Origin: Hyphomonadaceae bacterium
GTDB lineage: Bacteria; Pseudomonadota; Alphaproteobacteria; Caulobacterales; Aquidulcibacteraceae
Direction of reading: 5' to 3'
DNA: 57,194 nt
NCBI GenBank assembly: GCA_019753105.1
Contig: JAIELJ010000007.1
Span: 1 to 57,194 of the forward strand
The position numbers and the translations under genes are program-made. How positions within the stretch are numbered: position 1 is the stretch's first letter; the number at the start of each line of letters is the position of its first letter. Below, one piece after another: positions 44,740 through 52,832 of the stretch. The notes below the pieces were generated by a model. The model made no database searches, was not told the origin of the DNA, and saw only the letters and a list, made by a program, of their open reading frames with translations.

Positions 44740-45183
44740 ATGAAACACTTTGCCGCTCTGGCTTCTCTCGCTTTGCTTGCCGCGTGCGCGACCGCTGATG
44801 TCAGTGCGCCGCCTCCGCCGCCCGCCGGCGTGGCATCGATCCCGTCAGCGCCGCTTGAGCTTGGCGACTGGCGCACGGCGACGGCGCCTGCGACGTTGGC
44901 GGCGTTCGAACGCAACGTGCAAAGCCGCTACGGCGCGGGCCTTGCGATCAACGCGGTCACGGGCGATTTGCGGGCGCAGGATTTCAATTGCACGGACGGG
45001 GTGCGTTCGGCTGACGGACGCGGCTCGCCGCCGGCGCAAGTTTGCCGGCGCACGGTGACGGCAAATAGTTGCACGCACACATGGCAAGTCCATCTCTTCG
45101 GAACGGCAGGGCGGCTTGATCAAACGCGCGGCCTCTATGATCGCCGCTGCGGTGGTGATGGCCTATTGGGTGGGGCCGGCTGA
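44740..45183 (+). CDS. small lipoprotein, cysteine-containing family (copy 2)
   Basis: A 147-residue lipoprotein (MKHFAALASLALLAACATA) whose domain LGDWRTATAPATLAAFERNV, SRYGAG and GDLRAQDFNC aligns with the preceding gene. Cysteines occur in FNCTDG, QVCRRT, SCTHTW and RRCGGDG. It starts eleven bases after copy 1, so the two are cotranscribed tandem paralogues. It ends in a convergent 21-base overlap with the next minus-strand gene. Confidence 0.7.
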   Translation: MKHFAALASLALLAACATADVSAPPPPPAGVASIPSAPLELGDWRTATAPATLAAFERNVQSRYGAGLAINAVTGDLRAQDFNCTDGVRSADGRGSPPAQVCRRTVTANSCTHTWQVHLFGTAGRLDQTRGLYDRRCGGDGLLGGAG

Positions 45184-45672
45184 GGGCGGCGGCGCTGCCG
45201 CGAGGTAGCGCGCGACATCACTCGGTTCGAGCGTCAGCATTGGCACAAGCCGATAATTGATCACGACGTTTTTGCCGGTCACGCGCTCGAACGCGGCGCG
45301 GCCATTGATGACGATGCGCGGCGCATTGGCGCCCAGTACCTGATCGACGCGTTGGGTGCTCGTGAAAATAGCGGCGGCGCGGAAATCATCTCGCACGTCG
45401 ACTTCGAGCGGCGCCGAATTTTGCGCTGCGCCGCTCAATGCCAGCACGACATGGGTGTTAACGAGATACTCGCGAAAGATTGGCCGCATGCGTTCATCGG
45501 TCAGCGCGGCGACGAAGGCGTATTCGAGCGCATTGACCGGTTCAATCGGACCCTGTGGGCTCGGCGTTGCAGCCGGCGCGGCGGCAGGCGCGGGGGTGGG
45601 CGTGGTGGTTTGCGCGAAAGCGGGGCTGACGCCCGCCGCCACGGCTGCGCCGAGGAAAAACCGTCTGCGCAT
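45163..45672 (-). CDS. SseB-like secreted protein
   Basis: A 169-residue protein with a Tat/Sec-type signal (MRRRFFLGAAVAAGVSPAFAQ); AAGGAGG precedes it with better spacing for the second of two adjacent ATGs. The mature domain runs from a Pro/Ala-rich linker to PVNALEYAFVAALTDERMRPIFREYLV...RIVINGRAAFERVTGKNVVINYR---MLTLEPSDVARYLA. This layout resembles the SseB N-terminal-type domain. It is divergent from the scaffold gene at 45737. The role is unknown. Confidence 0.65.
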   Translation of the reverse strand: MRRRFFLGAAVAAGVSPAFAQTTTPTPAPAAAPAATPSPQGPIEPVNALEYAFVAALTDERMRPIFREYLVNTHVVLALSGAAQNSAPLEVDVRDDFRAAAIFTSTQRVDQVLGANAPRIVINGRAAFERVTGKNVVINYRLVPMLTLEPSDVARYLAAAPPPSAGPTQ

Positions 45673-45736
45673 CATGCGCCTCCTTGCCCACATTCTGCCC
45701 GTTGCTTGGCCGCCAAGGAAGGCCACATAAAGGCGG

Positions 45737-46162
45737 ATGGACGACCTCTACCACCCGCGTATCCTCGAACTCGCAGCCGACATGCCCCATGTCGGGCGGC
45801 TCGACGCGCCGGATGGCGCTGCAACGAAGGTAAGCCGTGTTTGCGGCTCGGTGGTCACTGTCGAGTTGAAGCTGGCTGACGGCAAGGTGAGCGACATCGC
45901 CGTCCATCCGAAGGCTTGCGCGCTCGGACAGGCGGCGACGGGCGTGTTGGCGATGCACGCGATTGGCGCGACGCCCGCCGAGATTCGCGCCGCGCGCGAG
46001 GGCCTACGCGGTATGTTGAAGGACGGTGCGAGCCCGCCCTCGGGCCGTTTCTGGGAGCTGCGCCACCTCGAAGGCGTAAAGGATTATCCGGCGCGGCATG
46101 CCTCGACGATGCTGGCTTTCGATGCAGCCGTGGAAGCGCTCGATCAGGCCGGCGCACGCTGA
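45737..46162 (+). CDS. NifU/IscU-like iron-sulfur scaffold
   Basis: A 141-residue protein with an IscU-like plan: LYHPRILELAADMPHVGRL at the N-terminus, C36 in SRVCGSVVTVELKL, C61 in PKACALGQAATGV and YPARHASTMLAFDAAV near the end. Standard IscU has a third ligand cysteine where this protein has the R-H-A-S segment (His121). A His or other residue may replace it, as I recall in several alphaproteobacterial homologues. It would handle Fe-S clusters in the cytoplasm. It stands alone, without isc or suf genes nearby. Confidence 0.75.
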   Translation: MDDLYHPRILELAADMPHVGRLDAPDGAATKVSRVCGSVVTVELKLADGKVSDIAVHPKACALGQAATGVLAMHAIGATPAEIRAAREGLRGMLKDGASPPSGRFWELRHLEGVKDYPARHASTMLAFDAAVEALDQAGAR

Positions 46163-46251
46163 GTCATTCCAGATCGGCCTCCGGCCGCAGGGTACACGAC
46201 GAGCTAGCAGCCCTGGATTCCAGATCACGCTTCGCGTGTCTGGAATGACTC
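46161..46251. repeat. interspersed palindromic repeat
   Basis: Perfect 13-bp outer arms: GAGTCATTCCAGA at 46161-46173 and TCTGGAATGACTC at 46239-46251. Inner palindromes are CGGCCTCCGGCCG and CACGCTTCGCGTG, with CTGGATTCCAGATC between. Its design is the same as the repeats at 21018 and 32639, although the bases differ (CATTCCAG for CATCCTGG). The left arm overlaps the stop of the scaffold gene. Confidence 0.8.
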
Positions 46252-46270
46252 TAGATGCTATAGGCGACAC

Positions 46271-46585
46271 ATGCGTTCCGTTATCATCGCCGCGTTCGCA
46301 CTCGCCGCGTGCGCCAGCGCGCCGCGCGAGCCGTTTTCTGTCGATGCGCTGGTCGCGGATGCGCCGGCTTATATCACTGCGCGCTATCAAGGCGATGAAT
46401 TGCCTGCCGCACTTATCGCAGATCTCGAAGCGGCCGAGTTCCGCTGTGAGCATAGCGCGACGCTGAGCGAGTGCGGCCGTAGCCAGCACGCCTACGCATC
46501 CTGCTGGACCGTCGAGACAGTTCGCATCGATGCGCAGCGTGTGCGTGCTGAGCGCAACACGCGCTGCATGGGAGTGACGCAATGA
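46271..46585 (+). CDS. small lipoprotein, cysteine-containing family (copy 3)
   Basis: A 104-residue lipoprotein (MRSVIIAAFALAACASAP). The mature part YITARYQGDELPAALIADLE, FRCEHSATLSECG, ASCWTVETVR and TRCMG parallels the lipoprotein at 44285 (IRTRFAGQDAAAIRADLE, FTCNQSG, RQCAVDWYVVV, MCLG). It is shorter because the N-terminal linker is missing. It overlaps the next gene by four bases. The function is unknown. Confidence 0.65.
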   Translation: MRSVIIAAFALAACASAPREPFSVDALVADAPAYITARYQGDELPAALIADLEAAEFRCEHSATLSECGRSQHAYASCWTVETVRIDAQRVRAERNTRCMGVTQ

Positions 46586-46983
46586 AGTGGACGCATGCAG
46601 CCCATCCTGTCGCCAAAGCCCTGCGTGCGGCTGCGCTGAAGTATCCAGAGACCGTCGAAGACATGCCTTGGGGCCATCCCGCGTACAAAGTCGCAGGCAA
46701 GAAGGCGTTCATGTTCGTGGGCGGTGACGAGAGCACGGGGCTTACCGTATCGATGAAGCTGCCGTTTCGCGCAGCGGAGGCGCTCAGTCACAAATTTGCG
46801 GCGCCGACCGGCTATGGCTTGGGCAAGTCCGGCTGGGTGACCTTCACGTTCGGGCCCAAAGCAAAGCCGCCGCTCGCCACTTTGGTTGACTATCTGGACG
46901 AGAGCTGGCGCGCCGTTGCCCCGAAGAAACTCTCCGCTGCATTTGCGCCGCCAAAAGCGCGCGTGCGCAAGAAAGCGACCTGA
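46582..46983 (+). CDS. MmcQ/YjbR family protein
   Basis: A 133-residue protein with the YjbR fold signature: LKYPETVEDMPWGHPAYKVAGKKAFMFV near residues 19-46, KLPFRAAEALSHKF, and YGLGKSGWVTFTFG, then a helical end (LVDYLDESWRAVAPKKL) and a basic tail. YjbR-like proteins are small cytoplasmic proteins with proposed DNA or nucleotide binding; the role is not settled. The start overlaps the lipoprotein stop (ATGA). Confidence 0.82.
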   Translation: MKWTHAAHPVAKALRAAALKYPETVEDMPWGHPAYKVAGKKAFMFVGGDESTGLTVSMKLPFRAAEALSHKFAAPTGYGLGKSGWVTFTFGPKAKPPLATLVDYLDESWRAVAPKKLSAAFAPPKARVRKKAT

Positions 46984-47044
46984 AGCGCTTTGCGCTGCGG
47001 ACGCCCTCGGTTAGGGTCGCGCTAGGGGAACCAGGGAGAGACCC

Positions 47045-47359
47045 ATGCTCAGGCTGATTTTGCTGCTTTTGATTGTCGCCGGTGTCGCCGGCTATTTTAC
47101 GCGTCCTGATGAAGCGACGATGCGCGCAGCCGCTGACGCGGTGCTGCAGGAAAGCACCGAGGCCGCCGCAGGCAATCTCGATCTTGGCACGGTTGCGGAA
47201 AGCGCCGCTGTCGCACTCGCGGGCGATCGCGCTTACACGAACTATTACGTCGCCGCGAAGTATGACGTGACGCTCGACGGCACGCCGGTCGTGACGTGCT
47301 ATGGCGCGTTCACGCAAGCGCAGTGCTCGCGCGTCGAAGACACGCGTACAGGCGGCTGA
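47045..47359 (+). CDS. small exported protein, tandem pair copy 1 (DUF4359-like)
   Basis: A 104-residue protein with a hydrophobic N-terminal signal (MLRLILLLLIVAGVAGYFT) and a conserved end: YTNYYVAAKYDVTLDGTPVVTCYGAFTQAQCS. A helical stretch with an Ala-rich face sits between. It matches the next gene in plan and in the motif AxKY-x(7)-CYGAxT-x-CS. The pattern ending in a short strand pair with cysteine recalls DUF4359, as a weak resemblance. AGGGAGAGACCC precedes it. Confidence 0.65.
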   Translation: MLRLILLLLIVAGVAGYFTRPDEATMRAAADAVLQESTEAAAGNLDLGTVAESAAVALAGDRAYTNYYVAAKYDVTLDGTPVVTCYGAFTQAQCSRVEDTRTGG

Positions 47360-47365
47360 GGCGCG

Positions 47366-47683
47366 ATGCGCCTTTTGTTGCTTTTGATCTTGGCGGGCGT
47401 CGGGGCGTATTTCACCGTCCCGACGCAAGCTCAGCACGAAGAGGCCGCGCGCGCTTACTTGCAGGGCCGTAGCGGAGCGGCGAGCGATGGCGGCGAGCAG
47501 AGCGGGTTCTCGCTCGACTCTGTTGTCGACTTCGTCACCGGCATGATCGCGGGCGCCGGCCGCTATGAGAGCTTTTATCTGGCCTCGAAGTACACGCTCG
47601 ATTTGCCCGGCGCGAACTATCTCGAATGCTACGGCGCATACACCGTTGTGCGTTGCTCGGAAGCCTCCGCGTCCGGCGCCTGA
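47366..47683 (+). CDS. small exported protein, tandem pair copy 2 (DUF4359-like)
   Basis: A 105-residue paralogue of the preceding gene: signal MRLLLLLILAGVGAYFTVP, then HEEAARAYLQ and the end FYLASKYTLDLPGANYLECYGAYTVVRCS. It begins six bases after copy 1. Its 3' end overlaps the convergent ATP-grasp fusion gene by 55 bases. Both copies end with a cysteine pair that might form a disulfide. The function is unknown. Confidence 0.65.
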   Translation: MRLLLLLILAGVGAYFTVPTQAQHEEAARAYLQGRSGAASDGGEQSGFSLDSVVDFVTGMIAGAGRYESFYLASKYTLDLPGANYLECYGAYTVVRCSEASASGA

Positions 47684-49752
47684 GGCAAGCTTGGCGGCGG
47701 CAAGGATTTGGCTCGCCGCTCTTCGGCGCGCGCATTGGCTGCATCAACCAGCGCTTCAAACAAACGCCGCATCGGCGCGCTATAGATCATGAATTCTGGA
47801 TGGAATTGGACGCCAAGCCAAAATGGCCGCGATCCATCCTCGATGGCCTGAATGATGCCGTTCGCTTCACGCGCACTGACTGTAAGCCCAGCGCCAAGGC
47901 GATTGATGGCCTGTGTGTGAATGGCGTTCACGCGCATTTCGCCGCCGCATTGCGTGATTTCCGAAAGCTTCGACTTGTAACGCACGCGCACCGGGAAACG
48001 ATGGAAGAAGCGCTCGACGATGTCGCTTGGGCGGGCGTGCTTGAAGGGTGAGAGGTCGGCATGCAGCGTGCCGCCGGCCAGCACATTCAGCATCTGCGCG
48101 CCGCGGCACACGCCGAGCACAGGAAGTTGATGGCGGCGTGCGGCAAGCGCCCAAGAGGCTTCCATGTCACCGCGCGCGAGATCGTAGCGATAGCCGGGCT
48201 TGGGGCTGCCTTCGTAGCGCTTCGGATAAATGTCGCGGCCGCCGCCGAAGATGAGGCCGTCGACAGAGCGGGGATCGCGCGGCGCGCGTGCGGTGATCTC
48301 AACCGGATCGCCACCTGCGAGCCACACGGCAAACTTCATCGCGAGAAAAGCCAGCGTATCGCCGCGCTCCGGCTTGGTGATGCCGATAATGGGGCGCTTG
48401 CGTTGCGGAGGGGTGAGGTCTTCCGCGGGCTTTGCGCTCATCTCCGCAGGTTTGTACGTCAGCTCCGGTGGCAGCTTGCCATGGCGGATCATCGACGAGA
48501 GCACAAAAAGTGCGCCAAGGCCGACGAGCGGGTCCTTTGATTCACTCAGTTCGCTCGGCGCATCCTTGAGATCGCTGATCGTATCGCGCAACTGCGAGAG
48601 CGCTTCGCCGATACTCAGCGACTTGCCGGTGGCTTTGGCGGCGTTCTCTAGCGCTGCGAGAACCTCGCCTGACTTGATGTTCTGCTTTGCTGCCGCCCAT
48701 GCCTCGGACGCGGCGTTGAAGTGCGTATCCGAGGCGGCGACATCGCCGATCGCGGCAAGCAACCATGCGCCACTGGTCTTGGTGACGGAGCCGATTTCTG
48801 GTTCCGGTTCTTCGAGCGGCGCGATGCCCGTGGTCTGGCAATAGAGCAACCACGGAAAATCGACGCCCGACGCCACTGAATGAAAAATGCCCGCCCAGAA
48901 ACGCGCATTTACTTCGATCAGCTTGGGCGCGTCTTTAGCGTTGCCGCTCCAGCGGAAATCGAGCTGCGCGACGCCGGTCCAGTTCGTGGCGGCGACGAGC
49001 TTTTCGGCTTCGGCGCGGAAGGGTTCGGCGTCCACCGTCTCGCGCACTGCGCCCGCGCCGGCTTCGCGCGGGAACGTTGAGACGTTGCGGTACGCCATAA
49101 TTGCGTTGAGTTCGCCCGCCTCGGCGAGAACGGCGACGCAATAATCTTCGCCGTCAATGCATTCTTGGATAAGCGGCGGCGTCTCGAAACCGAGCGCCTC
49201 GGCATCCGCGACGGCTTCTTCGATCGTGGCAACGCACGACACGCCGCGTCCGCCGGCGCCATCGACGGGCTTTACGATGAGTGGGAAGGTCAGCTTGGGG
49301 GCAAGTGCGCGCAGTGCTTCTGCGCTCTCCGGGCGCCAAGTCTCCGGAATGTCGAGGCCATGTTCCTGCGCCAGTGCGGCAAGCTTGTGCTTCGGCGTGA
49401 CCAGTTCGATGCTTTTGATGCTCGGCGCAGCAAGTTTGATCGCGGGCTCGAAGCGCGTTCGGTTGCGGGCGATCAGGTCGATCTCGCGGAAGACTGGCAT
49501 AAGCAGATAGGGCCGTCCGTCGTCGGGCGCGTATTCGAGAACAGCGGATTCGAGGTCTTGCAGGAATTGCTCGGGATCGGTTTCCCAGGGCGCAACCGTG
49601 AACGTCTCTTTCACGTGTTTCGAGAAGCTGCAAACCGTCATGCTGACGTCGTCGCACGCGATCACCTCCACGCCGCGTTCGGCAAGCGAACGGGCGATCA
49701 CCAGAGCCATCAGGCTCCGGCCGTAGGTGAGGATGACGCGTCCTGCACTCAT
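47629..49752 (-). CDS. ATP-grasp ligase fused to class-I glutamine amidotransferase (peptidase C26 type)
   Basis: A 707-residue two-enzyme fusion. N-terminal half (1-310): an ATP-grasp carboxylate-amine ligase with a preATP-grasp Rossmann part, K161 in FPLIVKPVDGAGGRGVS, QECIDGEDYCVA and the metal site LIEVNARF (E280, N282). Residues 310-450 are a helical linker. C-terminal half (453-670): a C26/gamma-glutamyl hydrolase-type amidotransferase with nucleophile C549 in GVCRGAQMLN and H651-P-E653. It could supply ammonia or trim a gamma-glutamyl product made by the ligase. Substrates are unknown. It stands alone and divergent from yidD. Confidence 0.85.
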   Translation of the reverse strand: MSAGRVILTYGRSLMALVIARSLAERGVEVIACDDVSMTVCSFSKHVKETFTVAPWETDPEQFLQDLESAVLEYAPDDGRPYLLMPVFREIDLIARNRTRFEPAIKLAAPSIKSIELVTPKHKLAALAQEHGLDIPETWRPESAEALRALAPKLTFPLIVKPVDGAGGRGVSCVATIEEAVADAEALGFETPPLIQECIDGEDYCVAVLAEAGELNAIMAYRNVSTFPREAGAGAVRETVDAEPFRAEAEKLVAATNWTGVAQLDFRWSGNAKDAPKLIEVNARFWAGIFHSVASGVDFPWLLYCQTTGIAPLEEPEPEIGSVTKTSGAWLLAAIGDVAASDTHFNAASEAWAAAKQNIKSGEVLAALENAAKATGKSLSIGEALSQLRDTISDLKDAPSELSESKDPLVGLGALFVLSSMIRHGKLPPELTYKPAEMSAKPAEDLTPPQRKRPIIGITKPERGDTLAFLAMKFAVWLAGGDPVEITARAPRDPRSVDGLIFGGGRDIYPKRYEGSPKPGYRYDLARGDMEASWALAARRHQLPVLGVCRGAQMLNVLAGGTLHADLSPFKHARPSDIVERFFHRFPVRVRYKSKLSEITQCGGEMRVNAIHTQAINRLGAGLTVSAREANGIIQAIEDGSRPFWLGVQFHPEFMIYSAPMRRLFEALVDAANARAEERRAKSLPPPSLPQAPDAEASEQRTTVYAP

Positions 49753-49782
49753 GCGGGTGCTTAAATGCGGTCTACCCCTTTA

Positions 49783-49802
49783 GGTTCCAACCCCTTGGAA
49801 CC
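49783..49802. promoter_or_regulatory. palindrome upstream of the ATP-grasp fusion gene
   Basis: Perfect 8-bp arms GGTTCCAA (49783-49790) and TTGGAACC (49795-49802) around CCCC. It lies 31 bases upstream of the start of the fusion gene, in the 206-base gap between it and yidD. It could be an operator or a short mRNA hairpin. I see no gene in this gap. Confidence 0.4.
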
Positions 49803-49958
49803 CTAGCCAGCGCAGGCGAATATTGTTATGTAGCCACCCATGTTTCGTGCGCGCACCACTATGACGACTACCAGCTAGAGCCGGCGGCGCGAGATCGGGC
49901 GCGCCGCAGCGGCGGCATTTTGCGTCCCGGTCGATCCACAACAAAATTGTCGTCGTCT

Positions 49959-50288
49959 ATGTCCGTAAGCCTTCCTGCGCGGGCCCTTTTGGGCCTGATC
50001 CAGCTTTATAAGTGGACGCTCTCGCCGCTCATCGGTCAGGGCTGCCGCTATCGGCCGACGTGTTCGTCCTACACGGCGGATGCGATCCGTGCGCATGGCG
50101 CATGGGCCGGAAGCTGGATGGGCGCAGCACGCATCTGCCGTTGTGCGCCCTGGGGTGGGCACGGCTGGGACCCAGCGCCGGGCTCGATCAGGAAAAACTC
50201 CTGGTGGCGGCCATGGCGCTACGGCGATTGGAAGGGCGGCTACCGCGCGCCGCCTAGCGACGTTGAGCTCAACGAGAATAAGTCATGA
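49959..50288 (+). CDS. yidD: membrane protein insertion efficiency factor YidD
   Basis: A 109-residue YidD family member. I start at the ATG at 49959 ([20 protein letters not shown]). The hallmark is [35 protein letters not shown] with the conserved cysteines, followed by [15 protein letters not shown]. It assists YidC-dependent insertion at the inner membrane. Its C-terminus is longer than in E. coli. The stop overlaps the thrS start. Confidence 0.92.
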   Translation: MSVSLPARALLGLIQLYKWTLSPLIGQGCRYRPTCSSYTADAIRAHGAWAGSWMGAARICRCAPWGGHGWDPAPGSIRKNSWWRPWRYGDWKGGYRAPPSDVELNENKS

Positions 50289-52216
50289 GCATTTCACTCA
50301 AATTCCCCGATGGCGCCGAGCGCAGTTACGACGATGGCGTAACGCCGCTCGCGGTGGCCGAAGGCATTTCAAAATCCCTCGCCAAGAAGGTCGTCGCTGC
50401 GAAGATTGACGGCGCTTGGTGGGATCTGACGCGCCCGCTTGAAGGCGGCGGCAAGTTCGAACTCGTCATGCGCGATAGCGCGGATGGCCTTGAAGTATTG
50501 CGCCACGATGCGGCGCACGTTTTGGCGCAGGCGGTGCAGGAGCTTTTCCCCGGCACGCAGGTCACCTTCGGCCCGGTGACGGAAGACGGCTTCTACTACG
50601 ATTTCGCGCGCGACGAGCCGTTCTCGACGGACGATTTCGAGAAGATCGAAAAGCGCATGAAGGAGATCGTCGACGCCGATCTGCCGATCATTCGCAAGGT
50701 CTGGGAGAAAGAGGCCGCGATCGCGCACTTCAAATCGATCGGCGAAATCTACAAAGCCGAGACGATCGATGAAGTGATCAAGCCTGGCGATGCGATCACG
50801 ATCTATTCGCACGGCGACAAATGGGGCGATCTCTGCCGCGGGCCGCATTTGCCCTCAACGGGCAAGCTCGGCAAAGCCTTCAAGCTGATGAAGCTCGCGG
50901 GCGCCTATTGGCGTGGCGATCAGAACAATCAGCAGCTGCAACGCATCTACGGCACGGCTTGGGCTGACGAGAAACAGCTCGAAGAACATCTGAAGCGGCT
51001 CGAAGAAGCCGAGAAGCGCGATCACCGTAAGCTTGGCCGCCAGATGGACCTCTTCCACATGCAGGAAGAGGGGCGCGGCATGGTGTTCTGGCACGAGAAG
51101 GGCCTGATGCTGTGGCGCACGATCGAGGCGTACATGCGCCGTCGCTTGGATGCGGCGGGATATGTGGAAGTGCGCACGCCGCAAGTGCTTGACCGTGTGT
51201 TCTGGGAAAAGTCCGGACACTGGGACAAGTACCGGCCGAACATGTTCGTCTGCGAGACGGTCGAAGGCGAGACACTTTCGCTGAAGCCGATGAACTGCCC
51301 GGGCCACGTGCAGATTTTTAAGTTTGGCCAGAAAAGCTATCGCGATTTGCCGTTGCGCATGGCCGAGTTTGGCGCCTGCCACCGCTATGAACCGTCAGGC
51401 TCGTTGCATGGCTTGATGCGCGTGCGCGCCTTCACGCAAGACGATGCGCACATCTTCTGCCGCGAAGACCAGATCGAAGAAGAGACGACGCGCTTCATCC
51501 AACTCGCAAAATCGATCCATGCCGATTTCGGCATGACGAGCGACAAGATCGCGCTGGCGACGCGGCCTGAGATGCGCGTGGGCTCCGATGAGTTCTGGGA
51601 CAAGGCCGAAGCGCAAATGCTGAACGCCGCGCGCGCAGCCGGCGTTGAGCCCGTGATCGCGGAGGGTGACGGCGCGTTCTATGCGCCGAAGCTCGATTTC
51701 TCGGTCAAAGACGCCATCGGTCGCGAATGGACGATCGGCACGATCCAGCTCGACTACCAGCTGCCCGATCGTCTCGATGCCGAATATGTCGGCGAAGACG
51801 GGGCCAAGCATCGGCCAGTGATGTTGCACCGCGCGATCCTCGGTTCACTCGAGCGCTTCATCGGCATTCTTATTGAGAATGTCGCTGGCGCGTTCCCAAT
51901 GTGGCTGGCGCCCGTGCAAGTCGTCGTCGCGACGATCACGCAAGAGGCCGATGGTTACGCGCGTGAAGTGGCTGACGAAATGCGCAAGGCGGGGCTTCGC
52001 GTCGAACTCGATCTCCGCAACGAGAAGGTCGGCTATAAAATCCGCGAGCACTCGTTGCAGAAGATCCCGGTCATCGCTGTGGTCGGGCGCAAGGAGGCCG
52101 AAGAGCGCAAGCTTGCGCTTCGCCGCTTCGGCAGCGATGCGCAGGAGGTGATCGCGCTCGATGCGGCGCTGAATATGTTGGTCAGCGACGCAACGCCGCC
52201 GGATCTGAAGCGCTAA
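50285..52216 (+). CDS. thrS: threonyl-tRNA synthetase
   Basis: Class II synthetase charging tRNA-Thr. A TGS domain (1-60), the editing domain with the AAHVLAQAV and [11 protein letters not shown] motifs (HxxxH and Cys/His site), and the catalytic core with [10 protein letters not shown] (zinc Cys), [31 protein letters not shown] and [18 protein letters not shown] are all present. The anticodon-binding domain ends with [16 protein letters not shown]. The length of 643 is normal. It starts in an ATGA overlap with yidD. Confidence 0.97.
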   Translation: MSISLKFPDGAERSYDDGVTPLAVAEGISKSLAKKVVAAKIDGAWWDLTRPLEGGGKFELVMRDSADGLEVLRHDAAHVLAQAVQELFPGTQVTFGPVTEDGFYYDFARDEPFSTDDFEKIEKRMKEIVDADLPIIRKVWEKEAAIAHFKSIGEIYKAETIDEVIKPGDAITIYSHGDKWGDLCRGPHLPSTGKLGKAFKLMKLAGAYWRGDQNNQQLQRIYGTAWADEKQLEEHLKRLEEAEKRDHRKLGRQMDLFHMQEEGRGMVFWHEKGLMLWRTIEAYMRRRLDAAGYVEVRTPQVLDRVFWEKSGHWDKYRPNMFVCETVEGETLSLKPMNCPGHVQIFKFGQKSYRDLPLRMAEFGACHRYEPSGSLHGLMRVRAFTQDDAHIFCREDQIEEETTRFIQLAKSIHADFGMTSDKIALATRPEMRVGSDEFWDKAEAQMLNAARAAGVEPVIAEGDGAFYAPKLDFSVKDAIGREWTIGTIQLDYQLPDRLDAEYVGEDGAKHRPVMLHRAILGSLERFIGILIENVAGAFPMWLAPVQVVVATITQEADGYAREVADEMRKAGLRVELDLRNEKVGYKIREHSLQKIPVIAVVGRKEAEERKLALRRFGSDAQEVIALDAALNMLVSDATPPDLKR

Positions 52217-52635
52217 AGCGTTTGCGCCGGGTTTGCGTAGCGGCCCGGCGCATTTCGCCAGCAAGCCATTGATAGGCCGCGCCCCAGGCGGCGCGCGTTT
52301 CATCCGTGAAGGCAGCGCCAAGTTCGTGCTTCAGCGCGCCGCAGGGCTTTGCCGACAAGATCGTAATAGCGCTCTTGGACACCGTAGCCGACGTGACGCA
52401 TCGCCAAGGCGCGGACCTCCGGCAGGAGGGCCTCGGGCTCATGGAGGCTTTCAATCACTTGCTTCAGCAATCCCGCCAGCTTGCGGCGTTGCAGTTCCAT
52501 GTCGCCCTTGAACAGGGGCTTCAAGCTCGGTTCGATAGCGAAAAGTTCGGAGTAGAATGTGATGATCAAGTGCGGGCGAAATCGTTCCGCCTGCGCGAAC
52601 GATTGTTGAACAAGCTCAATTTGACGATGATCCAT
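52182..52635 (-). pseudogene. globin gene split by a frameshift
   Basis: AAGGA precedes MDHRQIELVQQSFAQAERF at 52635. The globin continues with FYSELFAIEPSLKPLFKGDMELQRRKLAGLLK and AMRHVGYGV (the likely proximal heme His) up to YYDLVGKAL. That frame then goes to non-globin residues. One frame over, the missing helix resumes as GALKHELGAAFTDETRAAWGAAYQWLAGEMRRAA, ending at 52182 inside thrS. The joint is near 52339-52345. Rejoined, it would be about 150 aa, normal for a flavohemoglobin-like single-domain globin. It may be decay or an indel error. Confidence 0.8.
52224..52251 (+). terminator. probable thrS terminator
   Basis: Stem GCGCCGGG (52224-52231) and CCCGGCGC (52244-52251) with a 12-base loop, followed by ATTTC. 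It begins seven bases after the thrS stop. The T-run is short, so termination may be partial. Confidence 0.5.
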
Positions 52636-52645
52636 TCTCAATCCT

Positions 52646-52661
52646 TGACACGCTTGTGTCA
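52646..52661. promoter_or_regulatory. palindromic operator candidate at the globin start
   Basis: TGACAC (52646-52651), GCTT, GTGTCA (52656-52661): a perfect 6-bp inverted repeat, extending imperfectly to ATCCT and AGGAT on the flanks. It lies eleven bases upstream of the globin ATG, within the gap to the divergent glycosyltransferase gene. It is placed as an operator over a promoter would be. The regulator is not known. Confidence 0.4.
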
Positions 52662-52832
52662 GGATTCGGGTATTCTTGAGCGGCGCCCTTGCCGGAAACT
52701 ACAGTCGTGCCGATCTGAATGGCATGTAATGCGGTTTCAACCGTGTTCAGCCGTGCGTCGCCTAGACGGGCTGCGCCGCGCGCGACAGGATGACAAACGC
52801 GAAACCAGGGTGCTGGGGCGGAGAGAGACTGG

